The position numbers and the translations under genes are program-made. This document shows positions 48,436 through 58,921 of a stretch of 64,000 nt of DNA, piece after piece; positions within the stretch are counted from its first letter, which is position 1, and the number at the start of each line of letters is the position of its first letter. The DNA is from Pardosa pseudoannulata. Taxonomy: Eukaryota > Arthropoda > Arachnida > Araneae > Lycosidae. The notes below the pieces were generated by a model. It was not told the DNA's origin. It saw only the letters and a program-made list of their open reading frames with translations, and ran no database searches. The DNA lies in NCBI GenBank assembly GCA_032207245.1, contig CM063498.1, positions 59,307,730 to 59,371,729 on the forward strand. Reading direction: 5' to 3'.

Positions 48436-51384
48436 CTCTTATATAAATATCAGTCATTTTTAAACCCCCGGGAAGTACTGTTTATAATATTGTTGTTATT
48501 CACAATTTATTTTTAGTTTGATCACTCAAAAAACTTTTGATGTACATTTTTCAAAATTTGGTTTTGTCAGATTTACCTTATATTAATTTTTAGGCATTTT
48601 TAAAAACTCAATTCTGAAATATTGTAAGGCATTTATTGAACATATCATGTCTGGTTCATAATCATTAAAATATGTTCCTCAGGAGATAGAGTTTATGCCG
48701 TTATGTTGTGTATTTCAAGTAGGTCCTTAATTTTTGTTCTGGAAAAAGAGTGGGAACCTTCGTGTTTGATTAATATTATAATACAAAAGGCACTGTTTTG
48801 TTGTTTTTGTCAGAAAATTCTTGTAATTAAATTTATAATATATTGTGTAGATAAACTTGAGTTTTCAATTCAGTTTTCAAGGGTTTTTCAAATACTATTT
48901 TTTAAAAACTTTTTATTAATTAATGGTTTCATTATTATTTATTAAACATGAATTTTCTTATTCCATAAAAAAAATTGTCCATATTGAAGTCATATTTTTT
49001 ATATAGTTGTCAACATGTATTTAAAGATCCTACTTATAAAGCTGTATGTTTACTTTTATAATCTTTTGCTAGGTATAAGTGCCAATTTTTGAAATACTAA
49101 CATATCCAAACTTGAATGTTGTTCAATAACTTAAGAAAACAATGGTTATTTTGGTAGTTGATAAAGCAGTATCAGATCATTTTAAGGTATAAAAGGTATT
49201 CAAATATGAATTATCAACACATTTAAACTGATAATATCTTGCTAAAAAGCATAACATATATATCCTAGAATGTTAGAAAACATTTCAGTGTATTATTCTA
49301 CATATATAAATTAATATCTTATATTGTAAACCAGTGACTCTCAACCTTTTGAAAGTCACTATCCCCCTAAGGGGAGAAATAATTTTCAACACCCCAGTCT
49401 CCCATTGGGATAATCTCATAATTTAGGTCATAGGGAAGGAGAAGTACTCAATTATAAGAGACAAAATGTGTAAGTGATTTTCTTGAATAGACCTACACAT
49501 GAAATTTTTCTGCTTTAACTTGATATATTGGGTGAGTGCAAAAGGTCTACCCATTTTGCTTACCCATAAAGAGCAAAATGAACAGTACTTTTTATGGTGT
49601 ATGATCTATGACCTCTTGCTATTTTTCTTGAAGGACATGAATCTCATGGTGATAAAATTCTGGCAGGGCAGTTTTCACAGCATCAATATCATTAAAGGTT
49701 TTCAGACTGAAGAAATAGCTTAAGGCACAAAATAGGGGATAGTCAGTTGATGCCAAGTCAGGAGAATAGGGAGGGTGGGGTAAAACCTTCCAACCAAAGC
49801 TCAGTAACTTTTGGCAAGTGATGAAAGCAGCATGTGGTCTGGCATTATCAGGATAAAGGATAACACAGTGACCATTGACCTGGCCACTGTGCTACCAAAT
49901 TTGAATGCAACCTGTCCAACTGTAGACAGTAGAAGGTAGCATTGATGGTTTAGTTGAGTGGAAGGACCTCCACTCAACCAAACATAAACAACGATCAATC
50001 AAAGGATTGTGGTGGTTAAAATATGGCAAAATATAAGAAATAAAAAAGGGCAATTTCAGCTTATTTTAACTCACGTAGTTAAATATTGATACCATTTTCA
50101 ATAAAAGAGCTAGGATGAAAACCAAATTGGCAGGATGCTGCCTTTCAGTAGTTTTGAGTTTGAAAATGCCTCTACTTGCTTGGTTGTTGTTCATAGTCAT
50201 TTGAAATCAGCTTTAAGCAGTAGGCCTTGGTTTAATTAAACCCCATGAAAATATACTATAGAATTCCACACCAAATTAAATATTAAAAAAGAGAGATGCT
50301 CATACAAGATCAATCCAATTATTGTGTTAGAATATATCTTACTCTATAGTGAGGTAACAGGATAAAATAGCAACTAGGTGTGCCGCTTTCCTAAGTTTAA
50401 AGGTTCAGAAAGTTTCTTATTGCATGTAGGATGGTGTACAAATGGCTGATAATTTGTCTAAAATTTAAAATAGCTACAACATTTTTAAAAAATGAACCAA
50501 ACATATAAATTTTTGTTTGACATTGAAACCTTTTGCTTACACATGCTCAAATATGTAGCTAAGAACATTTAATTCTGAATGAGGAGGTTAGGGGAAAGTA
50601 ATGCATGTGGAGACATAGGAGATGAATCTTAGTGGTTGCATTGTCATCATTACTGGTGCAAATGGTGTAAATTAGATAAACGATTTAATAAATTTAGGAG
50701 TTTGAAATTGAATTCCAAAACACACCCATTATTCCCCTACAGCCCAACAGCCCCCCCCCCCTTGTTGTCCAAAAGATGTTACCACTCCCAGCTTTCACTC
50801 CCCGTGAGTAACAAAAGAGGTTTACCACTTCCATTGAGAAACAGTGTTGTAAATTATATATATATATATATATATATATAAAGAATTTAGAATTATCTTA
50901 CATATCCATATTTTTTATTTATAAGTCAATTTTATTTTAATAGAAATTGCTATGATCAGACAATAAATGAAATTTTATGGATTCGATGTGGCAATTGTGT
51001 TAATTTCAGTCTCTTAGAATTGCAACAATTAATGAAACCATTTTTTAAAGTTCATTGTATAAATTAGGATTTTTTGGTGTGGTTGCAGATCTACAACACA
51101 GTGATGCAAAAGGTTAATTTTTTTTTTAACATAAAATGATGAAAGCTAAATGCCTAATAAAAATAATTCAGAGCAAGATATATAAAGTTTTTTTCACTTT
51201 TATAAATTTCTAATATATATATTTTTTTCCCTATTTAACGTGAAGCCCATCAGAAGGAGAAGTATTCCATGATCCTCTACGATCCATCAGTATGGAAGAT
51301 TTCTCAAATGCTTTTGGAAGGATGAGGGATTCTAAAGTACATGCAGGTTTAAAAGTTAAACCCAAAGTTCCAGAATTAGATTAA
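33756..51384 (+). CDS. ATAD1: ATAD1 (Msp1/Thorase) AAA+ ATPase, 8 exons seen, 5' end missing
   Basis: ATAD1 is a membrane-anchored AAA+ ATPase. It extracts mislocalised tail-anchored proteins from the outer mitochondrial and peroxisomal membranes, and in neurons it disassembles AMPA-receptor complexes. Joining 33756-33933, 39540-39608, 39692-39780, 39858-39900, 40383-40579, 42777-42827, 47047-47195 and 51246-51384 gives one open frame of 304 residues. All junctions are GT-AG and in phase. It begins [15 protein letters not shown], a family hallmark just before the ATPase. Walker A is GPPGCGKT (65-72) and the pore-loop is KWYGES (97-102). Walker B is IIFIDEID (120-127), sensor 1 is MGATNRP (Asn170) and the arginine fingers are Arg181-Arg182. 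[10 protein letters not shown] marks the C-terminal lid. Roughly 65-70 N-terminal residues, including the membrane helix, are not found. One oddity is MPAMF where the family usually has MP-x-RF (Met186). It ends ...KVPELD and TAA. Confidence 0.95.
34395..34500 (-). repeat. Degraded tRNA-like element
   Basis: The minus strand reads GCATGGCGTGCTAAATAGAG (A-box-like) and, about 50 bases later, TGACGGTTCTGTCCCCC (decayed B box). It is probably the head of an old SINE. It is not a functional tRNA, because the loop and stem bases do not pair. Confidence 0.35.
35515..35549. repeat. Perfect 16-bp hairpin
   Basis: GAAAACTAAAGTTGTA, a GTT loop, then TACAACTTTAGTTTTC. It is followed by two copies of ACACTACATTGTCAA (about 35549-35563 and 35573-35588). 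Confidence 0.9.
35763..35845 (+). mobile_element. tRNA-derived SINE (family 1), 3' fragment
   Basis: Contains GTCTCATTAGCC, AATAGACTGTGGTGCTCC and the AAACCAAACCAA tail of the family. The tRNA head is missing. Confidence 0.7.
38384..39165 (-). mobile_element. tRNA-derived SINE family 2, long form
   Basis: Shares with 22185-22400 the blocks GTGCCAATCTC, GCATATGTCC and AAGCTGAGTCAACC, and a decayed B box (complement of AAGGTTCTATTCTC near 39127-39140). About 500 bp of extra sequence lies between the shared blocks. Either this is the fuller form of the element or something is inserted into it. Confidence 0.6.
39540..39608 (+). CDS. ATAD1: ATAD1 exon b (Walker A)
   Basis: Acceptor TTTTATCAG and donor GCAG|GTAAAA, phase 1 to phase 1. 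Encodes [13 protein letters not shown] and then [11 protein letters not shown]. Confidence 0.95.
39692..39780 (+). CDS. ATAD1: ATAD1 exon c (pore loop 1)
   Basis: Acceptor AAATTATAG, donor GTAGGT, phase 1 to 0. Encodes [19 protein letters not shown] and [10 protein letters not shown], with the substrate-gripping Trp-Tyr pair. Confidence 0.95.
39858..39900 (+). CDS. ATAD1: ATAD1 exon d (Walker B)
   Basis: A 43-nt exon, acceptor TTAATTTTAG, donor GTGAGT, phase 0 to 1. Encodes [14 protein letters not shown]. The last Walker B Asp is split across the next junction. Confidence 0.93.
40383..40579 (+). CDS. ATAD1: ATAD1 exon e (sensor 1 and arginine fingers)
   Basis: Acceptor GGGTTTTAG, donor GTAAGT, phase 1 to 0. 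Encodes [19 protein letters not shown], the MGATNRP sensor and [15 protein letters not shown]. The residue before Phe in MPAMF is Met, where relatives have Arg. Confidence 0.95.
40580..42776 (+). other. ATAD1: ATAD1 intron (2.2 kb)
   Basis: Contains T and A homopolymers (40870-40899 and 40977-40997) and a hAT-like end (GAGTGGCAACCCTG near 41833-41846). A GC-richer unclassified repeat lies at about 41895-42500. The minus-strand frame at 42378-42575 has no domain. Confidence 0.85.
42777..42827 (+). CDS. ATAD1: ATAD1 exon f
   Basis: A 51-nt exon, acceptor GTTTTCAG, donor GTAAGT, phase 0 to 0. Encodes [17 protein letters not shown], the start of the C-terminal helical lid. Confidence 0.92.
43122..43876 (+). 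mobile_element. Helitron-like element, copy 4
   Basis: Begins TC (TCTATATATATATATAAATG) after an A and ends GCACACTTGCTAG before T. The interior shares blocks with the 7539-8436 element (TTTCTAGCA-TGTGAC-TCATTCC and the TTAATTTTT-GTTGCAATGAAA-like part), so it is a diverged relative. The terminal hairpin is weaker (AAGT...ACTT). No coding sequence. Confidence 0.7.
44417..44659 (-). pseudogene. DDE transposase remnant (Tc1/mariner-type superfamily)
   Basis: The minus-strand frame contains [20 protein letters not shown], then a Gly-rich spacer and [20 protein letters not shown]. This parallels the catalytic stretch QxDGAPxH...WPPRSPDLTPLDFFLWG of arthropod DDE transposases. The active-site residues are substituted (for example DGAPPH has become DSAPLN), and no intact N-terminal part remains. 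It is an old inactive insertion in an ATAD1 intron. The exact family is not determined. Confidence 0.65.
46008..46708 (+). mobile_element. DNA transposon remnant with long inverted ends and an HTH fragment
   Basis: The left end (from GGGGTCC at 46008) and the reverse complement of the right end (from GGGGG at 46708) share GGCACTTCAAG(C/G)TCAC, then CCCC-x(1-2)-AT and TTACTATGGTA(G/A)CGAC-like blocks. This is an imperfect inverted repeat of about 100 bp. Inside, the frame at 46263-46508 includes [18 protein letters not shown] and [13 protein letters not shown], the helix-turn-helix at the N-terminus of a transposase family common in arthropods. The catalytic part is deleted. No clean target duplication was seen. 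Confidence 0.65.
47047..47195 (+). CDS. ATAD1: ATAD1 exon g (AAA lid)
   Basis: Acceptor TTGTTTATAG, donor GAAAG|GTAAAT, phase 0 to 2. Encodes [19 protein letters not shown] and [19 protein letters not shown], the lid helices. Confidence 0.93.
47754..47848 (+). mobile_element. hAT-type element, left end only
   Basis: Starts CAGGGTTCCCACGGTCCTTA followed by repeated CTTAA blocks, the terminal pattern of a widespread hAT MITE. A SINE is inserted in it. The partner end was not found. Confidence 0.55.
47849..48017 (+). mobile_element. tRNA-derived SINE (family 1), youngest-looking copy, 11-bp target duplication
   Basis: Flanked by exact CTTAAAAACTC at 47838-47848 and 48018-48028. Head GGCCGAATGGTTAGGGTGCT, B box GGGTTCGAATCCC, body and AAACCAAACCAAA-type tail are all intact. 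Among the copies here it looks least mutated. Confidence 0.97.
48339..48432. repeat. (TA)n microsatellite in ATAD1 intron
   Basis: A nearly pure (TA)n array with one TG interruption near 48358. The Ile-Tyr frames over it are artefacts. Confidence 0.97.
49526..49990 (-). mobile_element. mariner transposon remnant, 3' half
   Basis: Frameshift-tolerant minus-strand reading from about 49985 to a stop at 49619 gives [20 protein letters not shown], then [14 protein letters not shown], then [20 protein letters not shown]. This is the mariner catalytic region with the third Asp in the D34D arrangement. At least one stop codon and one frameshift break it. The terminal TATTGGGTGAGTGCAAAAG at 49526 is a mariner-type inverted end. 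The 5' half is missing. Confidence 0.85.
50107..50282 (+). mobile_element. tRNA-derived SINE (family 1), heavily degraded
   Basis: GGATGCTGCCTTTCAGTA, TCAGCTTTAAGCAGTAGGCC and TGAAAATATACTATAGAATTC correspond in order to the family's head, body and tail. Confidence 0.6.
51246..51384 (+). CDS. ATAD1: ATAD1 last coding exon
   Basis: Acceptor AACGTGAAG, phase 2 to stop TAA (51382-51384). Encodes [20 protein letters not shown], the final helix region [12 protein letters not shown] and the C-terminus KPKVPELD. Confidence 0.93.
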
Positions 51385-51554
51385 GAAATTAGGAATTCTT
51401 TTTTAGGTTTTGGACTATATATTAATGTGGACTCTGTTATTCAAGACACAATCTATTTCACTCATAGTATTTTCCAAGCATATAATACCTTTGTTATTTA
51501 ATGTTATTAGCATGTCCTTTCTTGTATTTGTTGTAAATATCAATAAGGATCTCT

Positions 51555-51600
51555 AATAAAATTATGTACATACCACTTTTTTTTAATAAAGTCACTTTTA
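51555..51600 (+). terminator. ATAD1: Candidate ATAD1 polyadenylation signals
   Basis: AATAAA occurs at 51555-51560 and 51595-51600, about 170 and 210 bases after the stop codon. Which is used cannot be told from the sequence. Confidence 0.4.
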
Positions 51601-52194
51601 ATATTCTATACATGATACACAGCACTATGACAATTTTCAGTTTCAATAAATACATATATCCCAGATCAGAAAAATGAAGGTGAATTTTCGATAAGACATG
51701 CATTCATTTTATAATGACTAGTTGCTATTTAGTCATTTTTAAAAAAAAGATTTGTATTAAAATAAATAAATATATTTACTGCTTTGAAGCTATTTGGTCA
51801 CTTGTTCATAAAATAAAAAAAATTCAAAAAGCCTTTAAAACTATACAGTAGTTTCTGAAAATTGCTTAAAATGTATATGATGATGAAGATGATGGGTGAT
51901 ATATTTATATACAGTACAAAAATAAATATAAATTTGAATTACATGGTAGAATATTGCTTCTGAAACAATATAACAATGCACAAATAAAATAGTTTGCCTA
52001 TATATTCACCATGTAATTCAAGTTTATCATCTAAATAATATAAACAATCTCTTGAATATTCATTTATACTCTCAGATTAAATTTGGATTAACAGCATGAT
52101 TTGAAGCAAGAGTTAGTAGAAAATTTCTTTGTAATCAAGTCCCAAATGTGATAGAACTTTAGTTCGTTAATTTAACCAAACACAATTATACATA

Positions 52195-52200
52195 TTTAAT
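52195..52200 (-). terminator. Candidate polyadenylation signal of the uif-like gene
   Basis: The minus strand reads ATTAAA about 75 bases after the stop codon. No canonical AATAAA was noticed on that strand closer by. Confidence 0.25.
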
Positions 52201-52275
52201 TTCCCCCATTCTTTACAACTCCTGTTCATCCGATTGAAATAAAAAATGTTGACTATTCTAGAAGATCTCTGTATT

Positions 52276-52301
52276 TTATCCCTGGTCTTCACTATCACTA
52301 T
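52276..52301 (-). CDS. uif: uif-like last coding exon (26 nt)
   Basis: Acceptor TATTTTACAG, then codons for DSDSEDQG (the first Asp split across the junction) and TAA at 52276-52278. The only support for so short an exon is its perfect phase and its acidic Ser-rich end, typical of such tails. Confidence 0.75.
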
Positions 52302-55300
52302 CTGTAAAATAAAATAAAAATATTTAGTGTGGAACATAAAATAAAATTATCTATCAATTCTTTGATCAGTGTTAAATTTCATTTACAAAAAATTAAATAG
52401 GTACAATTTTCAATATTAGATGAAGGCTAGTCAGAAAAACATCTTAAGAGATTAAAAATGAAAATACAAGGAAAAAAGTAAAGAATATTTTCTCTAACAG
52501 AAATTGTTATTCTTGTATTTTAGCTTGTGTTATAAGTTTAGTACTTACACATATTCATATCAGAACATTAAATAGTTTCTTAATGCCTTTTTTCTAAACC
52601 TCCAAATAAGAAACATGGCAATTTGACAAATTTGCCATTACTAAGATTGTATTTGGAGGTTTCACTGTATATACTCATGAGGGGAAAATTATGTTTAAAA
52701 AATAACTCAAAGGTACAAATTTGATTTTATTGATCAGAAAATATTAAAAGAGGCATTCACATTCCTTACAGAACGAACCCGAAAACCAACAGTCAGTTTT
52801 CAACCAATTTATATAAAATACAGGGTATCTGCCAAAATAAAATGTTTCAAACCCATGACTTTTCATGATATAGCAGATCATTTTCCATGACTTTAAAAAG
52901 CTTTCATTAAAGTATATATGAATAAAACTTCTGATGTACATACAAATAAAATATATGCTTTTACAGAAATTACAGGAATTTTATCATAAAAAAAAGGCTA
53001 TAAATTTATAAGTGTTAATAAACTCACATACATAAAAATAAATTGTTGTATATTACATACCTAAGTTTAATCATATAGCAATTTTTCAATCAAAATGTTT
53101 CCAATTTGAATTCAGGATACTTTGGTATTATCCAGTTGACCATGAATAATAGCCAAATATAACTCTATAATGTTTATATACAGTATCCCCAGAGATAAAT
53201 TTATATTTCGTGTAAAAGTCTTAATTTTTATTAAAAAATATTAATTATATTAATAAAATTTTAATCTACTATTTAAGAAAAAACCAGAATAATATACATT
53301 TACCCACCCATTAAGCTTTCTTGCTTTGAGTTTCCTTGGTGAACAAATCTTACTTGGTAATATGGTCAATAGGATAATACATAAATATCAAACTCAGTAA
53401 CTTCAGCCAAATGATAAGTAAATATAGAATTAAACAATTCAATGATCAATAATTCAATGATTCAATAAACAAACAGTTCTTGAAAAATCAAGACTTTCCA
53501 TGACAAAATTAATCCATTGTCTAAATCCATGACTTTCCAGGTGCGCAGAAACCATGAAAATATTATAGCAGTCAATGTGTTGTTACTAAAAATAATATTC
53601 ATTCTGTAGTCAGTGATTGGTTTGGGCTAGCACTTTTAAAATGAAAAAAAAAAAAAAAAAAAAAATGATAACCTAGTCTTGTCTCAGTATACTGATCATC
53701 CATCTGACACATTTTGTTGCTACAATATATAACTCAATTTTTTTGGTGAAAATATCAATGTTCTTTCAATTTTAAAAATTAAGGATTGAATAAAATTTAA
53801 AGTATGTCACTTCAAATTTAAATACCTTTCTTTCCTTGATACTGATGCCTTCTAAGTCTGTCATAAAGGTCCTCTTTATTTCCATAGATGGATGCAGTGC
53901 TACGGGCTAAACTATTTCCTTTGGCATGGTGTAAACTGTCTGTAAATTAAAATTTTTTTTCCTTTAGTAAGATATTAGCATTTTTCATTAGATTACATAA
54001 AAAAGACCACCAAGAAAAAATAAATGTGGGATGTAAAAAAAATTAGCATCCTTAAATTTAAGTTTTTTAAAATTATAGCATGCTCTATGACAGAGATGAC
54101 CTATGGTATGTGTGTGCTACCTAGTGACACGCAGCAGGTACATTCAAAATTATTTTTATTCACTTACATTTCCTGAAGACAACAGTTAAGAACCCCCCCC
54201 CCCCCAAAAAAAAAAAAAAAAAAAAAAACTTATTTTTAAGACCAGCATTCATCAAAGAAATGAGCATGAATGCCATTATGGAATTTAGTAGGACAGAGGG
54301 GTGACTAGTGTCCCCTTTCCACCATGGAAGTCCCTTGAAAGGCAGACTTTTTCTTGGGGAAGTAGGTGAGTAGGATGAGTTATAAAAAGAAAACCCAAAC
54401 TAACTTATGGCATAGTTTGGGTTTTGGTTTCTTATATTTGAATATGAAGTTGGCATGCAACTAAATTGATATTTTGAGAAGGAGAGGACTAGCACATATT
54501 ATAGTCTCCTATACTGATTCAGATAATTTAATTTTCTAAACATACCATTCTAAAAAAGGGTGGTGATAAAAAGGCTTTATACCATACAAAAACTGAATTT
54601 TTAAATAAATGTCTCTTAAAATCTTTAATGTGATGATTATAAATATGAGGATATAAAATGAGCAGTGATTCTTACATTGTGACAAGAGGACAAAGAATAA
54701 TTTAAAAAATTAAACATTTTTATGCAGATTATAGGGGTTTAAAGAAGATTTTTGAAAGAAATATAATAAATGGCATACTGGACACATTAAAATAATACAC
54801 TTTAATCAGCACACAAACCAAAAAAGGTTTCCCATCCCTGATCTATGACTTAAAGTCATACATGCATTACAGTAACTTGTATTCATTTACGATAAAGCTA
54901 CAGCAAAGAAATACAAACCAACAATTAAAACTTGGAGAAACTATACCAGAAATCCAGAAATGGAATCTCGTGAATAATGTACAAATATTTAAAACAATTG
55001 GCAGAGATTAATTGAAAACCCCACTTCGAAGAGTGGGGCCTGATTTTTCTGTCCTTTATTTAGAATATTGGATACAAACTTAATAGATTAAAAAATTTAA
55101 GTGGTATGACTTTGCTTCCAGGTTAAAAATTGGTTCTAAATAATCTCTGGCAGTTATATAAATATTTTCACCATTTTATTCTTAATTGTTATAACTATTG
55201 TTAATGTTCCTCTATGTTCCATTCACAAAGTAAGCAATTTACAAGGGAACCGTAATTTGATACACAGAAACTAAGTTATATCATAATAAATATTTAAATC

Positions 55301-58300
55301 TTAACATTTGCTTTTGAAAAGTTGTTATTTGTACAAATGAAAAATATTACCTTTCATATAAGTTTCATTATAAAAATTAGGCATTTCCCATCCATCATCG
55401 TCATCATCATAATAATGTGCATATGTGCTGTGATGTGAAGGTGCAATGCTCTCTGCATAGGGTTGTGGTGCTCCATAGTAGAAATTGGTTTGAGAGCTGC
55501 TCAAATCCATTGTTGGCTCTGGCATCTTCTTAGGGAGATTTTTGCGTGTTGACGATCTGTTAAATAAAATTATTCAATTTGTTTATTATTTGCAAGTCAA
55601 ATGGATATTATGGATCAGGATCTTATAATATATTATTACATTTTTATCTTCTACTTTCTTCTATAGATGCTAAAATATAATCAAAACCAGCAGTCAGCAG
55701 TGGTATTCTGCAGTAACCTAGGATTCCATCAAACAATTTTGGGTTTATGCAGTGTTCTCACTGCAGCCTTAGAGCGCTATCCCACTTACCGACACGACAA
55801 CGCCTGTATCGGCCAGCAGATAATGCAACAAAAAAAAGGTATCATGTCGTCTAGAAAGCAGTTTTTCCACCGATATTGTTTCATTTAAAGATGGCAGTAA
55901 GCTTGCACAAGTTTTAAATGACTGAAGTAGTAACTTTTATAGACTTGGTACAACAATTATTGTTGGAAAAGTAAATTTTAACGCTGTTTCATTGCACACA
56001 TTTTAAAAACATTGGTTGCTAATACTAGGCATCAATTTCTTATATTCTTTCTACTGGTGGTATGCTAGTGAAGCTTTGGCTTCGCCTCTTTTTTTTTATC
56101 AAAAGGTCAATTTAACGTTCAACGTGTGGGTTGTTTTGGTGTACTGTTAGCACGTTGTGCTAACATTTTATTCGCGACTGGTTCGATACTCGGTGTTTTT
56201 CTTTACTATTCCATTTCAAAAATTTAAATTTTTTTCCTGTAACTCTCTTAAAACTGCTAAAATTCTAGCATATCTTCTAATAATTAAAATGATTTTTGTT
56301 TAAAACAATAATATATAAAAAAACGAATAAAATAGTTTCAATTTTAATTCCTCTTTTCTAATTTTATGTAATTAATTTTGTCCTTTTCATTTCCCTTTTT
56401 AAATCTATTTCATTTTAACTATTAACACATTTACCAGATTTTACCTCTTTAAATTTATTAAACAATCTTAAATCAAACTGATACACTCAATAATTTGCTT
56501 TCAAAAGCAACAGTATGTTATAAATGAACTTATTAATTATTGCAGATGAGAACTTAATATAACAGATGTGAAATTCAAACAGTAATAATAGCAAATATAC
56601 TATAAAGTTGCATTTTATGATCAAGCAAGTGAAAATAACATAACATTAAATCATGAGCAGAATGTGTCAATTTAATGCGTAAGAAATCAAAGTAGCTAAA
56701 TATTATATTAATAATGAATTTAAAAATAAAGTCATGTAATAACTGTATTACAAAAAATATAATTTATTAATCCGAAGCAAACAATGTGAGCTATATTGCG
56801 TTTCTTAAGCTCAATGTTAACTTATGGGGAAAAGTTTACATTTAATGACTTTTCTGAACACTTACTGTTTAATAGTACATCTTTTCTTTTGAACTTTCTA
56901 TGGTTACATCTTTTACTTTTATGAAAATTATGTTAGTTAAATGCTTGTAGTTTGCATTTAAAAAAAAAAAAAAAAAAACTATGCCAATTTATCACAATTT
57001 TAAAATTAATTGCATTTTCTCATAAAAAAAGGCAGACATAACTTGGTATTAACACAAACCTGATATATAGTGCTGGAAAGATAAATTATTTGTAACCATG
57101 CATGTAGGATAGACATTAAATATAACCTCAAAGAAAATTTTTAAATTTTGAATATTTTATGTAAAAGATAGTTTGAATAAATACAGGGTATCTGCCAAAA
57201 TAAAATTTTTCAAATCTATGATTTTTCATGACTTTCTCTGATTTAGCGGATCATTTTCCATGACTTTAAAAAGCTTTCGTTAATGTATATATGAATAAAA
57301 CTTCTGATGTACATACAAATAAAATATATGCTTTTAGAGAAATTACAGGAATTTTATCATAAAAAAACTATAAACTTACTTTTATAAGTGTTAATAAACT
57401 CACATACATAAAAATAAATTGTTGTATCTACATACCTAAGTTTAATCATATAGAAATTTTTCAATCAAAATGTTTCCAATTTGAATTTAGGGTACTTTGA
57501 TATTATTCAGGTGACCATGAATAATAGTCAAATATAACCCTATAATGTTTATATGCAATATCCCTAGAGATAAACTTATATTTTGTGTAAAAATCTTAAC
57601 TTATTTTTTATTAAAAATAATTATTATTATATTAATGAAATTTTAATCTACAATTTCAGAAAAAAATAGAATAATATACATTTACCCACCCATTAAGCTT
57701 TCTTGCTTTGAGTTTCCTTGGTAAACAAATTTTACTTGGCAATAGGGTCAATAAGATAATACATAAATACCAAACTCAGTAACTTCAGCCAAATGACAAG
57801 TAAAAATAGAATTAAACAATTCAATGCATTTTTATTTAATCGGTAGTTTAGCGGATCCATGACTTTTACTCATTTTATTTGAAAAATCAAGACTTTCCAT
57901 GACAAAATTAATCCATTGTCTAAATCCATGATTTTCCATGACTTTCCAGATGTGCGGAAACCATGTAAATAATAGTCATTCTTAGAGCAATAATTTCCTT
58001 ACAGAACTTAATATAAATTTTACGTACCTAACACAAATCATCCAGATTAGGAGGACTAGTAGAATTATGAATATTACTGCTCCAGCTATTCCGCCAGCAA
58101 TATAGACAAATTCAGCCTTGCTTTCACAGCGACTACCATGGAAGTTAGTTATACAGTGACATATTGGTTCATGAGTTTCTGAATTTACCTCACAGGTACC
58201 TCCATTCACACAGTAACTTTCACAGACAGCTGGAAATAAAAACAAATTAGTGAACACTCAAATAGTCATGTTTTAAACAAAATTTATTTTGACAGAATAA

Positions 58301-58874
58301 TGATTCTCAAAGAGTAAAAATTGGTTCAAATAAAAATGTTTTTAAGTTAATAAAATAATAATACATGTTCTTAAAAAAAAAAATTAAGCATTAATATATT
58401 TAAACCAAGTTTTGTTCGTTTTGCAATTCATTTTAAATAGTATTCAGAAAGTTTTGTTCATATTTAAGATCTGTATAATTTTACTGTCAAGTTAATATTT
58501 ATTGTCTATTAACATTTGTGAACACTTAAGATTTGCTCTTACATATGCATTCTCCAGTTCTGTTATCTGTACGATACTTTGGTTGACATTCACAAGCATA
58601 AGTATCAGTGTCCTCTCTGAATACACAGAATGCATTAGATTGGCAGAGTCTCATTTGCCCATCTACCAAACATGGATTAGTACAATCGGACTCAGATGTG
58701 GCTCCTTTGGTACCAGTTGTAGTATCTTGAGGACATGGTCTGCATTCAGATTCCTGTTGTTCATGGTCCATATAACTGCCCTTAGGACATTCCACACAGT
58801 GTTTGCTACTGTCCATAAAATATCCTGGGCTACACAATTCTGGAAAAGAATAATTGAAATTTTTTAGATACGAG

Positions 58875-58921
<47 letters not shown>

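Larger units (their letters stand above)
47196..51245 (+). other. ATAD1: ATAD1 intron (4.05 kb)
   Basis: Contains a hAT end with a SINE inside it (47754-48028), a (TA)n array (about 48339-48432), a hAT-like terminus (CAGTGACTCTCAACCTTTT near 49333), a mariner remnant (49526-49990), a degraded SINE (50107-50282) and a short (TA)n run (50857-50880). Confidence 0.85.

Noticed and set aside
55667..55888. 73-codon plus-strand frame inside a uif-like intron
   Set aside because: No domain and no splice context. The GC-rich patch may be a decayed mobile element.
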